Assembly (NCBI GenBank): GCA_030696235.1
Contig: JAUYSN010000032.1
Coordinates: 1 to 6,566, forward strand
Source: Sulfuricella sp.
Lineage (GTDB): Bacteria > Pseudomonadota > Gammaproteobacteria > Burkholderiales > Sulfuricellaceae
Length of the DNA: 6,566 bases
Reading direction: 5' to 3'
Both the position numbers and the translations under genes were made by a program. Of the stretch, positions 1 through 5,615 are shown piece by piece. Under the pieces are notes generated by a model. The model did not search any database. It was not told where the DNA came from and saw nothing but the letters and a program-made list of their open reading frames with translations. The first letter of the stretch is position 1. Every line of letters begins with the position of its first letter.

Positions 1-318
1 AAGCCAGGTATCGTTGAAATCCAGCCAGCGCACCATGGCGCCGATATCGAACGCTGCTTTGACGGGATCCAGCTGGAATTGCGTCCCGGGCACCCTGGCG
101 CCGTTGAGTACCACCGTGTCGGGCACGATCGGCCCGAGCAACTTGGTGCAGGCCGGGTAGGAGAGCGCCTCCAGGCCGCAGCCCAGGGTGTCCATCAAAC
201 AGTAGCGGGCGGTGTCGTAAGCCTCCGCGGATTTGATTTCGTAATCGCAGACGTAGTCGGCAATATCCACCAGAACCTGATCGGGTTCGGGACGGACGTT
301 GGAGATGTGGGAGGACAT
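1..318 (-). CDS. prpD: 2-methylcitrate dehydratase PrpD, N-terminal part (cut by window edge)
   Basis: PrpD dehydrates 2-methylcitrate to 2-methyl-cis-aconitate in the cytoplasmic methylcitrate cycle for propionate use. Only residues 1-106 are in the window; the frame is open through base 1, so the gene continues to the left. Visible are the family N-terminus ([14 protein letters not shown]), the segment [16 protein letters not shown] near residues 38-53, and [11 protein letters not shown] at 96-106, where the family places residues of its active-site region. The ATG at 318 is preceded on the minus strand by AAAGGA with a 6-nt spacer, a good ribosome binding site. It is the third gene of a prpB-prpC-prpD series on the same strand, 110 bp after prpC, with a palindromic repeat in the gap. 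No acnD or prpF separates prpC from prpD, so the classical PrpD route is expected. The identification rests on recognising the family sequence; the C-terminal part cannot be checked here. Confidence 0.95.
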   Translation of the reverse strand, partial: MSSHISNVRPEPDQVLVDIADYVCDYEIKSAEAYDTARYCLMDTLGCGLEALSYPACTKLLGPIVPDTVVLNGARVPGTQFQLDPVKAAFDIGAMVRWLDFNDTWL

Positions 319-342
319 GCGGTTTCCTTTAGCTAGAAAAAA

Positions 343-423
343 TTTACCGCAAAGGACGCAAAGGTACGCGAAGGATTACAGAATAGTTTTTCCTTTGCGT
401 ACCTTTGCGTCCTTTGCGGTTAA
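343..423. repeat. Long palindromic repeat with GCAAAGG arms, copy 1 (prpC-prpD junction)
   Basis: Two 33-bp arms, 343-375 and 391-423, are reverse complements at 31 of 33 positions around a 15-bp loop (376-390). Each arm contains three GCAAAGG-type heptamers: 349-355, 358-364 and 368-374 (the last is GCGAAGG) on the left, and CCTTTGC at 392-398, 402-408 and 411-417 on the right. The element ends 5 nt from the prpC stop codon and about 24 nt before the prpD start, so it would be transcribed as a long hairpin between the two genes. There is no T-tract, so it does not look like an intrinsic terminator. Similar ACCGCAAAGGACGCAAAGG sequences are, from general knowledge, dispersed intergenic repeats in many proteobacterial genomes. 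No transposase is linked to it. Confidence 0.9.
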
Positions 424-428
424 TGGGC

Positions 429-1580
429 TTAGCCTCTTTTTTCAATGGGCAGGTAAGGGCGGTTTTCCGGCCCGATATATTCCGCATTCGGCCGGATGAT
501 CTTGTTGTCGATGCGCTGCTCGATGATATGCGCCGCCCAGCCGGTGGTGCGGGCGATCACGAACAGGGGGGTGAACATCTCAGTCGGCACACCCATCATG
601 TGGTAGCTGGAGGCCGAATACCAGTCGAGGTTGGGGAACATCTTCTTGGTTTCCCACATTACCGATTCGATGCGGTCGGAGATGTTGAACAGGTTCATGT
701 TGCTGCCGTCCTCGCATAACAGGCGCGACACGGTCTTGATCGCGATGTTGCGCGGATCGCCAATGGTGTAGACCGGATGGCCGAAGCCGATGATGATTTC
801 CTTGCGCGCGATGCGGCTGCGGATGTCGGCTTCCGCTTCGTCCGGACTGCGGTAGCGCTGGATGATCTCCATCGCCGCTTCGTTGGCGCCGCCGTGCTTC
901 GGGCCTCTGAGCGCGCCGATTGCGCCGGTGATGCAGGAGTGGATATCGGACAGCGTGCCGGCAATGACCCGGGCGGTGAAGGTGGAGGCATTGAACTCGT
1001 GTTCGGCATAGAGGATCAGCGATATGTCCAGCGCCTTGCTCTGGAGGTCGGAAGGCGCCTTGCCGTGAAGGAGATGGAGGAAATGTCCGGCAACGGTGTC
1101 GTCGTCCGTTTCCACTTCGATGCGTTTCCCGTTGTGTGAATAGTGGTACCAGTACAGCAGCATCGAGCCGAACGAGGCGACCAGTCTGTCCGCGATATCC
1201 TGCGCACCCTGGAGATTGCGATCGGTGTTTTCGGGCAGCATGATACCCAGCATCGAGCAGCCTGTACGCATGACGTCCATCGGATGCGCAGAGGAGGGGA
1301 TTTGTTCGAGCACGGTTTTCAACGGTTCCGGCAGTCCGCGCAGGGATTTCAGCTTGTGCTTGTAATCATCAAGCTCGGATTGGGTGGGCAGTGCGCCGTG
1401 AACCAGCAGGTAAGCCACTTCCTCGAAAGTGGACATTTCCGCCAGCTCCAGAATGTCGTAGCCGCGGTAGTGCAGGTCGTTGCCGCTGTGACCGACGGTG
1501 CATACGGCCGTGGTGCCGGCGACTACGCCGGACAGTGCGACCGATTTTTTCTTTTTTGGTGTGGTTTCAGTTTCGCTCAC
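429..1580 (-). CDS. prpC: 2-methylcitrate synthase PrpC
   Basis: PrpC condenses propionyl-CoA with oxaloacetate to 2-methylcitrate, the first committed step of the methylcitrate cycle, in the cytoplasm. The 383-residue protein has the short type II-like citrate synthase length typical of PrpC. The catalytic triad of the family is visible: His229 in GPKHGG, His268 in [14 protein letters not shown] (the citrate synthase signature, with Arg277), and Asp319 in [23 protein letters not shown] at 344-351 is the conserved C-terminal substrate/CoA region. The start is GTG at 1580: an in-frame TAG lies four codons upstream (1590-1592 on the plus strand), no ATG intervenes, and AGGGG (1587-1591, minus) sits 6 nt before it. 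It lies between prpB and prpD on the same strand with repeat-filled gaps on both sides. Ordinary citrate synthase is the alternative, but the length and the prp neighbours make PrpC far more likely. Confidence 0.97.
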   Translation of the reverse strand: MSETETTPKKKKSVALSGVVAGTTAVCTVGHSGNDLHYRGYDILELAEMSTFEEVAYLLVHGALPTQSELDDYKHKLKSLRGLPEPLKTVLEQIPSSAHPMDVMRTGCSMLGIMLPENTDRNLQGAQDIADRLVASFGSMLLYWYHYSHNGKRIEVETDDDTVAGHFLHLLHGKAPSDLQSKALDISLILYAEHEFNASTFTARVIAGTLSDIHSCITGAIGALRGPKHGGANEAAMEIIQRYRSPDEAEADIRSRIARKEIIIGFGHPVYTIGDPRNIAIKTVSRLLCEDGSNMNLFNISDRIESVMWETKKMFPNLDWYSASSYHMMGVPTEMFTPLFVIARTTGWAAHIIEQRIDNKIIRPNAEYIGPENRPYLPIEKRG

Positions 1581-1599
1581 TTTTGACCCCTAAAAAACC

Positions 1600-1683
1600 C
1601 TTTACCGCTAAGGACGCAAAGGATCGCAAGGGAAACCAGGATGAGTTTTTCCTTTGCGTACCCTCGCGGCCCTTGCGGTGAAA
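1600..1683. repeat. Palindromic repeat with GCAAAGG arms, copy 2, degenerate (prpB-prpC junction)
   Basis: This is a second member of the family seen at 343-423. Left arm 1600-1633 and right arm 1650-1683 are complementary at about 24 of 34 positions, so the hairpin is weaker than copy 1. Compared arm by arm, each arm matches the corresponding arm of copy 1 at about 28 of 33 positions. The right arm ends immediately next to the prpB stop codon (1685-1687), and the left arm begins about 19 nt upstream of the prpC start, leaving the prpC ribosome binding site free. Both copies therefore sit directly downstream of the stop codon of the preceding prp gene. No mobile gene is associated. Confidence 0.85.
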
Positions 1684-1684
1684 A

Positions 1685-2572
1685 TCATTTCTTCTCCTGC
1701 ACAAACAGCTCATCCAGTTTCTGCTCGTATTCATGGTAGCCCAGGTGTTCGTACAGTTCCATGCGCGTCTGCATCTGGTCGAGCACGTCCTTCTGCGTTC
1801 CTTCGCGGCGGATGGATTCGTAGACGTTCAACGCTGCCTGGTTCATGGCGCGGAAAGCGGACAGCGGATAGAGCACCAGGGAAACGTCCGCACCCGCCAG
1901 TTCTTCAACAGTATAGAGCGGTGTCGAGCCGAATTCGGTGATATTGGCGAGCACGGGCACTTTTACCGCTGCAGAGAATTTTTTGTACATGGGAAGCTCG
2001 GTGATCGCTTCCGGGAAGACCATGTCCGCACCCGCCTCGACGCAGGCGCAGGCGCGGTCGATGGCGGACTGCAAGCCTTCCACTGCCAAGGCATCGGTAC
2101 GGGCCATGATGACAAAAGCGGGATCGGTTCTGGCGTCCACTGCGGCCTTGATGCGATCCACCATCTCCGCCTGGGAGACTATCGCCTTGCCGGGGCGGTG
2201 GCCACAGCGTTTGGCCAGCACCTGGTCCTCGATATGCACGGCACCTGCGCCAAACTTGATCATAGCTTTGACGGTGCGGGCGATGTTGAAGGCGCCGCCG
2301 AAGCCGGTATCGATATCCACCAGAACCGGCAGGTGGGTCGCGTCGGTAATGCGGCGCACGTCGGTAAGCACGTCGTCGAGGGTGGAGATGCCGAGGTCGG
2401 GCAAACCGAGCGAACCCGCCGCCACGCCGCCGCCCGAGATATAGAGCGCCTTGTAGCCCGTATGTTCAGCCAGTTTGGCATGGTAGGCATTGATCGCGCC
2501 GATGACCTGCAGGGGTTTTTCGGCAGCGACGGCGGCGCGGAAGCGCGCACCGGCGGATGAAATCTCGGTCAT
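1685..2572 (-). CDS. prpB: 2-methylisocitrate lyase PrpB
   Basis: PrpB cleaves 2-methylisocitrate to succinate and pyruvate, the last step of the methylcitrate cycle, in the cytoplasm. The 295-residue protein has the normal length of the family (E. coli PrpB is close to 296). It shows the isocitrate lyase/PEP mutase features in order: the loop SGGG at 46-49, the metal-binding acidic pair Asp86/Asp88 in [16 protein letters not shown] at 113-117, and the catalytic flexible-loop motif KRCGH at 121-125 with Cys123. KRCGH is typical of PrpB and isocitrate lyase and argues against carboxyphosphonoenolpyruvate or oxaloacetate-decarboxylase relatives. The ATG at 2572 is preceded by GAGG with a 6-nt spacer on the minus strand. 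It is the first gene of the prp series and faces a strong promoter candidate in the divergent region shared with the GntR gene. Confidence 0.97.
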   Translation of the reverse strand: MTEISSAGARFRAAVAAEKPLQVIGAINAYHAKLAEHTGYKALYISGGGVAAGSLGLPDLGISTLDDVLTDVRRITDATHLPVLVDIDTGFGGAFNIARTVKAMIKFGAGAVHIEDQVLAKRCGHRPGKAIVSQAEMVDRIKAAVDARTDPAFVIMARTDALAVEGLQSAIDRACACVEAGADMVFPEAITELPMYKKFSAAVKVPVLANITEFGSTPLYTVEELAGADVSLVLYPLSAFRAMNQAALNVYESIRREGTQKDVLDQMQTRMELYEHLGYHEYEQKLDELFVQEKK

Positions 2573-2630
2573 GACTTACCTCTTTGTGGGAGCGCTGTTG
2601 TTTTGCAAAGCATAAATTCGAAGAATGAGT

Positions 2631-2659
2631 ATAATGTGATCGAATAAAGTATATGTCAA
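2631..2659 (-). promoter_or_regulatory. Candidate sigma70 promoter for prpBCD
   Basis: On the minus strand there is a perfect TTGACA -35 box (plus-strand TGTCAA at 2654-2659). After a 17-bp spacer comes CATTAT at 2636-2631, which matches the -10 consensus at 4 of 6 positions. A better -10 hexamer, TATACT, lies three bases further on but would need a 20-bp spacer. The DNA upstream of the -35 box is AT-rich. Initiation near 2624 would give a leader of about 50 nt before the prpB ATG. No alternative promoter of equal quality is visible for prpB. Confidence 0.6.
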
Positions 2660-2677
2660 TATTTAACTTATGTAATA

Positions 2678-2693
2678 TATCTTATATAAGATA
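2678..2693. promoter_or_regulatory. 16-bp perfect palindrome, candidate GntR operator
   Basis: TATCTTATATAAGATA is a perfect inverted repeat in the divergent prpB/gntR intergenic region. A further CTTAT half-site lies at 2667-2671, 14 bp before the CTTAT at 2681-2685. GntR-family dimers normally bind short palindromes in the divergent region beside their own gene, so the adjacent regulator is the natural ligand; this is inference. The palindrome centre (2685.5) is about 61 bp upstream of the predicted prpB start site. It also contains a TATAAG hexamer (2685-2690) that could act as a weak -10 for gntR, which would allow autoregulation. Confidence 0.6.
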
Positions 2694-2742
2694 GTGGATA
2701 ATTTTTATTGATCATGCTAGGGTTAGAAAACAAGGGAAAACC

Positions 2743-3477
2743 ATGACCAAATCGCATTCGACTCCTACATTCAGACCGCTCTATGAACAGATCAAGATTC
2801 TGATCACGCAAAGCCTTGTGGCAGGCGAATGGCGGCCGGGCGAAGTGATTCCCAGCGAGATGGAGCTGGCGAGCCGGTTCAAGGTCAGCCAGGGAACAGT
2901 GCGCAAGGCGATCGATGAACTTGCCGCGGAAAATATTTTGGTGCGGCGCCAGGGAAAGGGGACATTCGTCGCCACCCATACCGAGGAGCATACCCAGTAC
3001 CGTTTTCTGCGCATCGTCGAGCTGAGCGGCAAGAAGGAATTCCCGGTCAGCGAGGTGCTGCATTGCGAGCGCGGCAAGGCCGACAGCACTGCCGCGGAGC
3101 GGCTCGGGCTGAAGCGCGGAGCGCCGGTCATGATGGTGCGCCGCCTGCTCCGGTTTTCGGGAGAGCCGGTGATTCTGGATGACATCTGCCTGTCCGCCAC
3201 CCTGTTCAAGGGACTCAACGATGCTTTGATCACCGAGTTTCAGGGTACGCTCTACAGCCTTTACGAATCCCGCTACGGCACCCGGATCATCCGCGCCGAG
3301 GAGCGTATCCGGGCCGTCACGGCGGACGAAGCCGCTGCGAGTCTGCTCGGCATTGCGCCGAATGCACCGCTGCTGGATATCGATCGGGTGGCCTATACTT
3401 ACGGCGATCAGCCGGTGGAATGGCGCGTCAGCCGCTGCAACACACAACATCACTGCTATCTGAACGATCTGGGCTAA
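2743..3477 (+). CDS. GntR-family (HutC/UTRA subfamily) transcriptional regulator
   Basis: This 244-residue cytoplasmic DNA-binding regulator has two domains. Residues about 10-78 form the GntR winged helix-turn-helix, with PLYEQIKILI, IPSEMELASRFKVSQGTVRK (37-56) as the HTH core, and the wing motif RRQGKGTFVA at 68-77. Residues about 95-240 form a UTRA-type effector-binding domain (ERLGLKRGAPVMMVRRL, then EERIRAVTADEAAASLLGI and APLLDIDRVAY). The ATG at 2743 follows AGGG with a spacer of about 6 nt. It is divergent from prpBCD and upstream of malic enzyme-sdhCDA on its own strand. Very similar regulators are, from general knowledge, common beside mdh/sdh clusters of betaproteobacteria, while GntR regulators also sit beside prp operons in pseudomonads. 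Its likely targets are prp, sdh or both; the ligand (for example 2-methylcitrate or another organic acid) is not deducible. I give no symbol because PrpR usually names an unrelated sigma54-dependent activator. Confidence 0.92.
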   Translation: MTKSHSTPTFRPLYEQIKILITQSLVAGEWRPGEVIPSEMELASRFKVSQGTVRKAIDELAAENILVRRQGKGTFVATHTEEHTQYRFLRIVELSGKKEFPVSEVLHCERGKADSTAAERLGLKRGAPVMMVRRLLRFSGEPVILDDICLSATLFKGLNDALITEFQGTLYSLYESRYGTRIIRAEERIRAVTADEAAASLLGIAPNAPLLDIDRVAYTYGDQPVEWRVSRCNTQHHCYLNDLG

Positions 3478-3602
3478 ACCCAATTGTCCATTGGAATGCT
3501 CGTGCATGTAGGAGCGCCGCCCCCGGCGCGAATGCGGCCGCAAATCGCGGCGAGGGCGCCGCTCCCAGTGCGGTGTTTTGGCTCTAATGGATAATCTGGG
3601 TT
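3477..3602. repeat. 126-bp concentric palindrome containing a REP-like pair
   Basis: The outer arms 3477-3492 and 3586-3602 (AACCCAATTGTCCATT against the complement of AATGGATAATCTGGGTT) pair at 15 of 16 positions with one bulged base. Inside them, 3508-3531 (GTAGGAGCGCC...) and 3545-3568 (...GGCGCCGCTCCCAG) pair at 19 of 24 positions and flank a GCGGCCGC centre (3534-3541). Both arm pairs share nearly the same centre, near 3538-3540. The inner unit resembles the GTAGGAGCGG/CCGCTCCTAC type REP elements of gamma- and betaproteobacteria, arranged as an inverted doublet. The left outer arm starts in the gntR stop codon. It may fold in the gntR transcript and protect or attenuate it; there is no T-run to mark it as an intrinsic terminator. 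Confidence 0.75.
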
Positions 3603-3620
3603 AAAAGCAGCCCTGAGCAT

Positions 3621-3651
3621 GTAGGATGGGTGGAGCGTAGCGATACCCATC
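3621..3651. repeat. Short GATGGGT/ACCCATC intergenic repeat
   Basis: GTAGGATGGGTGGAGCGTAG and the following bases contain a perfect 7-bp stem, GATGGGT at 3625-3631 and ACCCATC at 3645-3651, around a 13-nt loop. The sequence matches the general pattern GTAGGATGGGT-RGAGCGNAGCGA-ACCCATC, which I recognise as a dispersed non-coding repeat of many proteobacteria. It lies between the larger palindrome and the malic enzyme gene. No coding or transposase sequence is linked. Confidence 0.65.
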
Positions 3652-3660
3652 ATATTGACT

Positions 3661-3681
3661 GAAAGCTGATGGCTGGCAGCT
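3661..3681. repeat. Possible AGCTGATGGCTGGCAGCT-type short repeat
   Basis: GAAAGCTGATGGCTGGCAGC contains AGCTG (3664-3668) and CAGCT (3677-3681) in inverted orientation, plus the related repeated words GCTGATG and GCTGGCA. It resembles AGCTGATAGCTGA-type intergenic repeats seen in some bacterial genomes, but one short copy cannot establish this. It ends 17 nt before the malic enzyme start, just ahead of its AAGGGA ribosome binding site (3686-3691). Confidence 0.3.
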
Positions 3682-3698
3682 AAAAAAGGGATTTTTTT

Positions 3699-4895
3699 AT
3701 GAACAATTTGAAGCAACAGGCTCTCGATTATCACGAGTTTCCCCGACCGGGAAAAATTTCGGTCGAATCCTCCAAGCCCTGCGCCACAGCGCAGGATCTC
3801 TCCCTGGCATACACGCCTGGCGTGGCCGAGCCGGTGCGCGAAATTGCCAAAAACCCGGAAAACGCCTACCGCTACACCAACAAGGGCAACCTGGTCGCGG
3901 TAATCACCGACGGCACCGCCATTCTTGGCTTGGGCAATCTGGGGCCGCTGGCGAGCAAGCCGGTGATGGAGGGGAAAGGTATCCTGTTCAAGCGCTTTGC
4001 CAATATCGACGTGTTCGATATCGAGGTCAACGCGCCCAGCGTCGAGTCCTTCATCGAAACCGTGGTTAACATTTCGCCGACCTTCGGTGGCATCAACCTG
4101 GAGGATATCGCCGCACCGCACTGCTTCGTGATCGAGAAGGCGCTCAAGGAGCGTCTGGATATTCCAGTTTTTCATGACGACCAGCACGGTACCGCGGTGA
4201 TCATCTGCGCAGGCCTACTCAACGCGCTGGAAATTCAGGGCAAGAAGCTGGAGGACGTGAAGCTGGTGTGCCTCGGCGCCGGCGCTGCCGGACTGGCGGG
4301 AATGCGCCTGCTGATTTCGATGGGCGCAAAAAAGGAAAACATGCTGCTGGTGGACAGCAAGGGCGTGATCCACACCGGACGCGGCGACCTGAATGTTTAC
4401 AAGCAGGAATTCGCCAGGGATACTCCGCTGCGCACGCTGACAGATGCCATGAGTGGCGCGGATGTGTTCATCGGCGTTTCCAGTTCCAACCTGGTCAGCC
4501 AGGACATGATAAAAAGCATGGCGCCCAGACCGGTCGTGTTTGCCATGGCCAATCCCGATCCTGAAATCCTGCCGAGTGAAGCCCACGCGGCGCGCGACGA
4601 CCTGATTATGGCTACCGGGCGCTCCGATTTTCCCAACCAGGTCAACAATGTGCTGGGATTCCCGTTCATTTTCCGCGGTGCGCTGGATGCCCGCGCCAAA
4701 CAGATTACCGAGAAAATGCTGATCGCCGCCGTGAAAGCGCTGGCCGAGCTGGCGCGCGAGCCTGTGCCGGAAGAGGTGCTCAAGGCTTACAACGCCAAGG
4801 AAATGTCTTTCGGCAGGGACTACATCCTGCCCAAGCCGTTCGATCCCCGCTTGATCGAGCGCATTCCGCAGGCAGTGGCCAACGCGGTCGAATAG
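3699..4895 (+). CDS. Single-domain malic enzyme (MaeB-type catalytic part, no phosphotransacetylase domain)
   Basis: Malic enzyme oxidatively decarboxylates malate to pyruvate and CO2 with NAD(P), in the cytoplasm. In this 398-residue protein the catalytic features are visible: Tyr38 in LAYTPGVAEP, Lys93 in VMEGKGILFK, the metal ligands Glu135/Asp136 in INLEDI and Asp160/Asp161 in FHDDQHGTA, and the Rossmann motif GAGAAG at 193-198. Asp219 follows the second strand (LLVDSKG), which hints at NAD rather than NADP; this is inference. NVLGFPFIFRGALD (317-330) and LPKPFDPRL (377-385) are typical of the MaeB group. Full MaeB proteins continue into a phosphotransacetylase-like domain of over 300 residues; this one stops 13 residues after LPKPFDPRL, near that boundary. 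The ATG at 3699 has AAGGGA 7 nt upstream. The stop is one base before sdhC, so it heads the sdh operon. The short Gram-positive-like malic enzymes show that such a form can be active. Confidence 0.95.
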   Translation: MNNLKQQALDYHEFPRPGKISVESSKPCATAQDLSLAYTPGVAEPVREIAKNPENAYRYTNKGNLVAVITDGTAILGLGNLGPLASKPVMEGKGILFKRFANIDVFDIEVNAPSVESFIETVVNISPTFGGINLEDIAAPHCFVIEKALKERLDIPVFHDDQHGTAVIICAGLLNALEIQGKKLEDVKLVCLGAGAAGLAGMRLLISMGAKKENMLLVDSKGVIHTGRGDLNVYKQEFARDTPLRTLTDAMSGADVFIGVSSSNLVSQDMIKSMAPRPVVFAMANPDPEILPSEAHAARDDLIMATGRSDFPNQVNNVLGFPFIFRGALDARAKQITEKMLIAAVKALAELAREPVPEEVLKAYNAKEMSFGRDYILPKPFDPRLIERIPQAVANAVE

Positions 4896-4896
4896 A

Positions 4897-5271
4897 ATGG
4901 CAAACCGCCGCCCCAGGTATCTTAATCTGCTCAGGATAAAGCTGCCCTTGCCGGGTGTCGTTTCCTTTCTGCACCGGGTCAGCGGAGCGCTGCTGTTTGT
5001 CGCAATTCCCCTGTTCCTTGCCATCTTTCAGCTTACGCTAGGCTCTCCGGCAGACTTCGAGATGGTGAAGCAGGGATTGGAAAGTCCGCTGGTCAAGCTG
5101 GTGTTGATAGTCCTGTTGTGGGGCTATTCCCATCATTTTTTTGCCGGCTTGCGCTTCCTCGCCATGGATATGGGCTTCGGCATGGAACTGGGCAAGACCC
5201 GCCGGAACAGCTGGCTGGTCGTGGCTTTCAGCCTGACGCTGACCGCGATGATAGGGGGGTGGCTATGGTAG
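4897..5271 (+). CDS. sdhC: Succinate dehydrogenase cytochrome b556 subunit SdhC
   Basis: SdhC is one of the two membrane anchors of respiratory complex II; with SdhD it binds heme b and the ubiquinone site in the inner membrane. The 124-residue protein has three hydrophobic segments, about 22-46, 65-90 and 105-124. [10 protein letters not shown] at 21-30 matches the quinone-site segment of E. coli SdhC, with Ser23 and Arg27 in the places of Ser27 and Arg31. His80 in [13 protein letters not shown] aligns with the heme ligand His84. The ATG at 4897 is one base after the malic enzyme stop and has no clear Shine-Dalgarno sequence, which suggests reinitiation by ribosomes finishing the upstream gene. 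It overlaps sdhD by 7 nt at its 3' end. Confidence 0.95.
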   Translation: MANRRPRYLNLLRIKLPLPGVVSFLHRVSGALLFVAIPLFLAIFQLTLGSPADFEMVKQGLESPLVKLVLIVLLWGYSHHFFAGLRFLAMDMGFGMELGKTRRNSWLVVAFSLTLTAMIGGWLW

Positions 5272-5615
5272 AGCGCATCGTCAGCGGCGCCCATTACGGC
5301 CTGCGCGACTGGCTGATGCAGCGCGTCACGGCCGTCGTCATGGCGCTTTACTCGCTCTTCATGGCGGCCTTCCTGCTGACCCATCAGCCGCTCCAGTTCG
5401 CGGAATGGAGCGGTCTGTTTCACAACCAGTGGATGCGCCTTGCCAGCCTGCTGTTCCTGCTCAGCCTTTACCTCCACGCCTGGGTCGGGGTCAGGGACAT
5501 CCTGATGGATTATGTTCACCACACCGTGCTCAGGTTGACGGCCGAGGTGCTGGTCATTCTCGCCCTGGTCGGTTGTACCGCATGGTCGGTGCAGATTTTA
5601 TGGAGTATCCGATAG
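5265..5615 (+). CDS. sdhD: Succinate dehydrogenase membrane anchor subunit SdhD
   Basis: SdhD is the second membrane anchor of complex II. The 116-residue protein (E. coli 115) has three membrane segments, about 20-40, 56-78 and 90-113. The motif [17 protein letters not shown] carries His71, the second heme b ligand, and Asp82/Tyr83 of the quinone site, all at the same residue numbers as in E. coli when ATG 5265 is used. That numbering fixes the start. The open frame extends further upstream to 5118, but that part is only an out-of-frame reading of sdhC. ATG 5265 overlaps the sdhC end by 7 nt and has an AGGGGGG run ending about 5 nt upstream. The stop codon shares its last base with the sdhA GTG. 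Confidence 0.95.
   Translation: MVERIVSGAHYGLRDWLMQRVTAVVMALYSLFMAAFLLTHQPLQFAEWSGLFHNQWMRLASLLFLLSLYLHAWVGVRDILMDYVHHTVLRLTAEVLVILALVGCTAWSVQILWSIR
5602..5605 (+). promoter_or_regulatory. Ribosome binding site that decides the sdhA start
   Basis: GGAG lies 9 nt before the GTG at 5615. An in-frame ATG at 5600 would add five residues (MEYPI) but overlaps this GGAG and has no good site of its own, only a weak GGTG further upstream. The GTG start also brings the flavinylated histidine to position 45, as in E. coli SdhA. Confidence 0.6.

Noticed and set aside
343..423. GCAAAGG units as a CRISPR array or an intrinsic terminator
   Set aside because: The units are 7 bp with no spacers, they form one hairpin, and no T-run follows on either strand in the right place for a terminator.
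1733..2560. 275-codon open frame on the plus strand opposite prpB
   Set aside because: It is the antisense shadow of a well-identified prpB in high-GC DNA; its translation shows no recognisable domain and has the His/Gly/Val-rich composition typical of such shadows.
2585..2594. TGTGGGAGCG, similar to the head of the REP-like unit at 3508
   Set aside because: Only about ten bases match and no inverted partner is nearby, so it could be chance; it also lies in the prpB leader.
2630..2635. Perfect TATAAT on the plus strand as a gntR -10
   Set aside because: No -35 element lies at a suitable distance (TTGCAA at 2603-2608 would need a 21-bp spacer), and it overlaps the better-supported minus-strand prpB promoter.
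2668..3543. 291-codon open frame on the minus strand opposite gntR
   Set aside because: It lies antisense to the GntR gene and runs through the repeat and the AT-rich divergent promoter region; no domain is recognisable.
3655..3660. TTGACT as a -35 box for the mae-sdh operon
   Set aside because: At 17-18 bp spacing the -10 candidates (AGCTAA, GCTAAA) are poor, and initiation would fall within a few bases of the ribosome binding site.
4215..5024. 269-codon open frame on the minus strand opposite the malic enzyme and sdhC
   Set aside because: It spans two real genes and their junction on the other strand, with no recognisable protein family.
5118..5264. N-terminal extension of sdhD by 49 codons
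   Set aside because: This part is an alternative reading frame within sdhC. The ATG at 5265 gives the family length and puts His71, Asp82 and Tyr83 at the E. coli positions.
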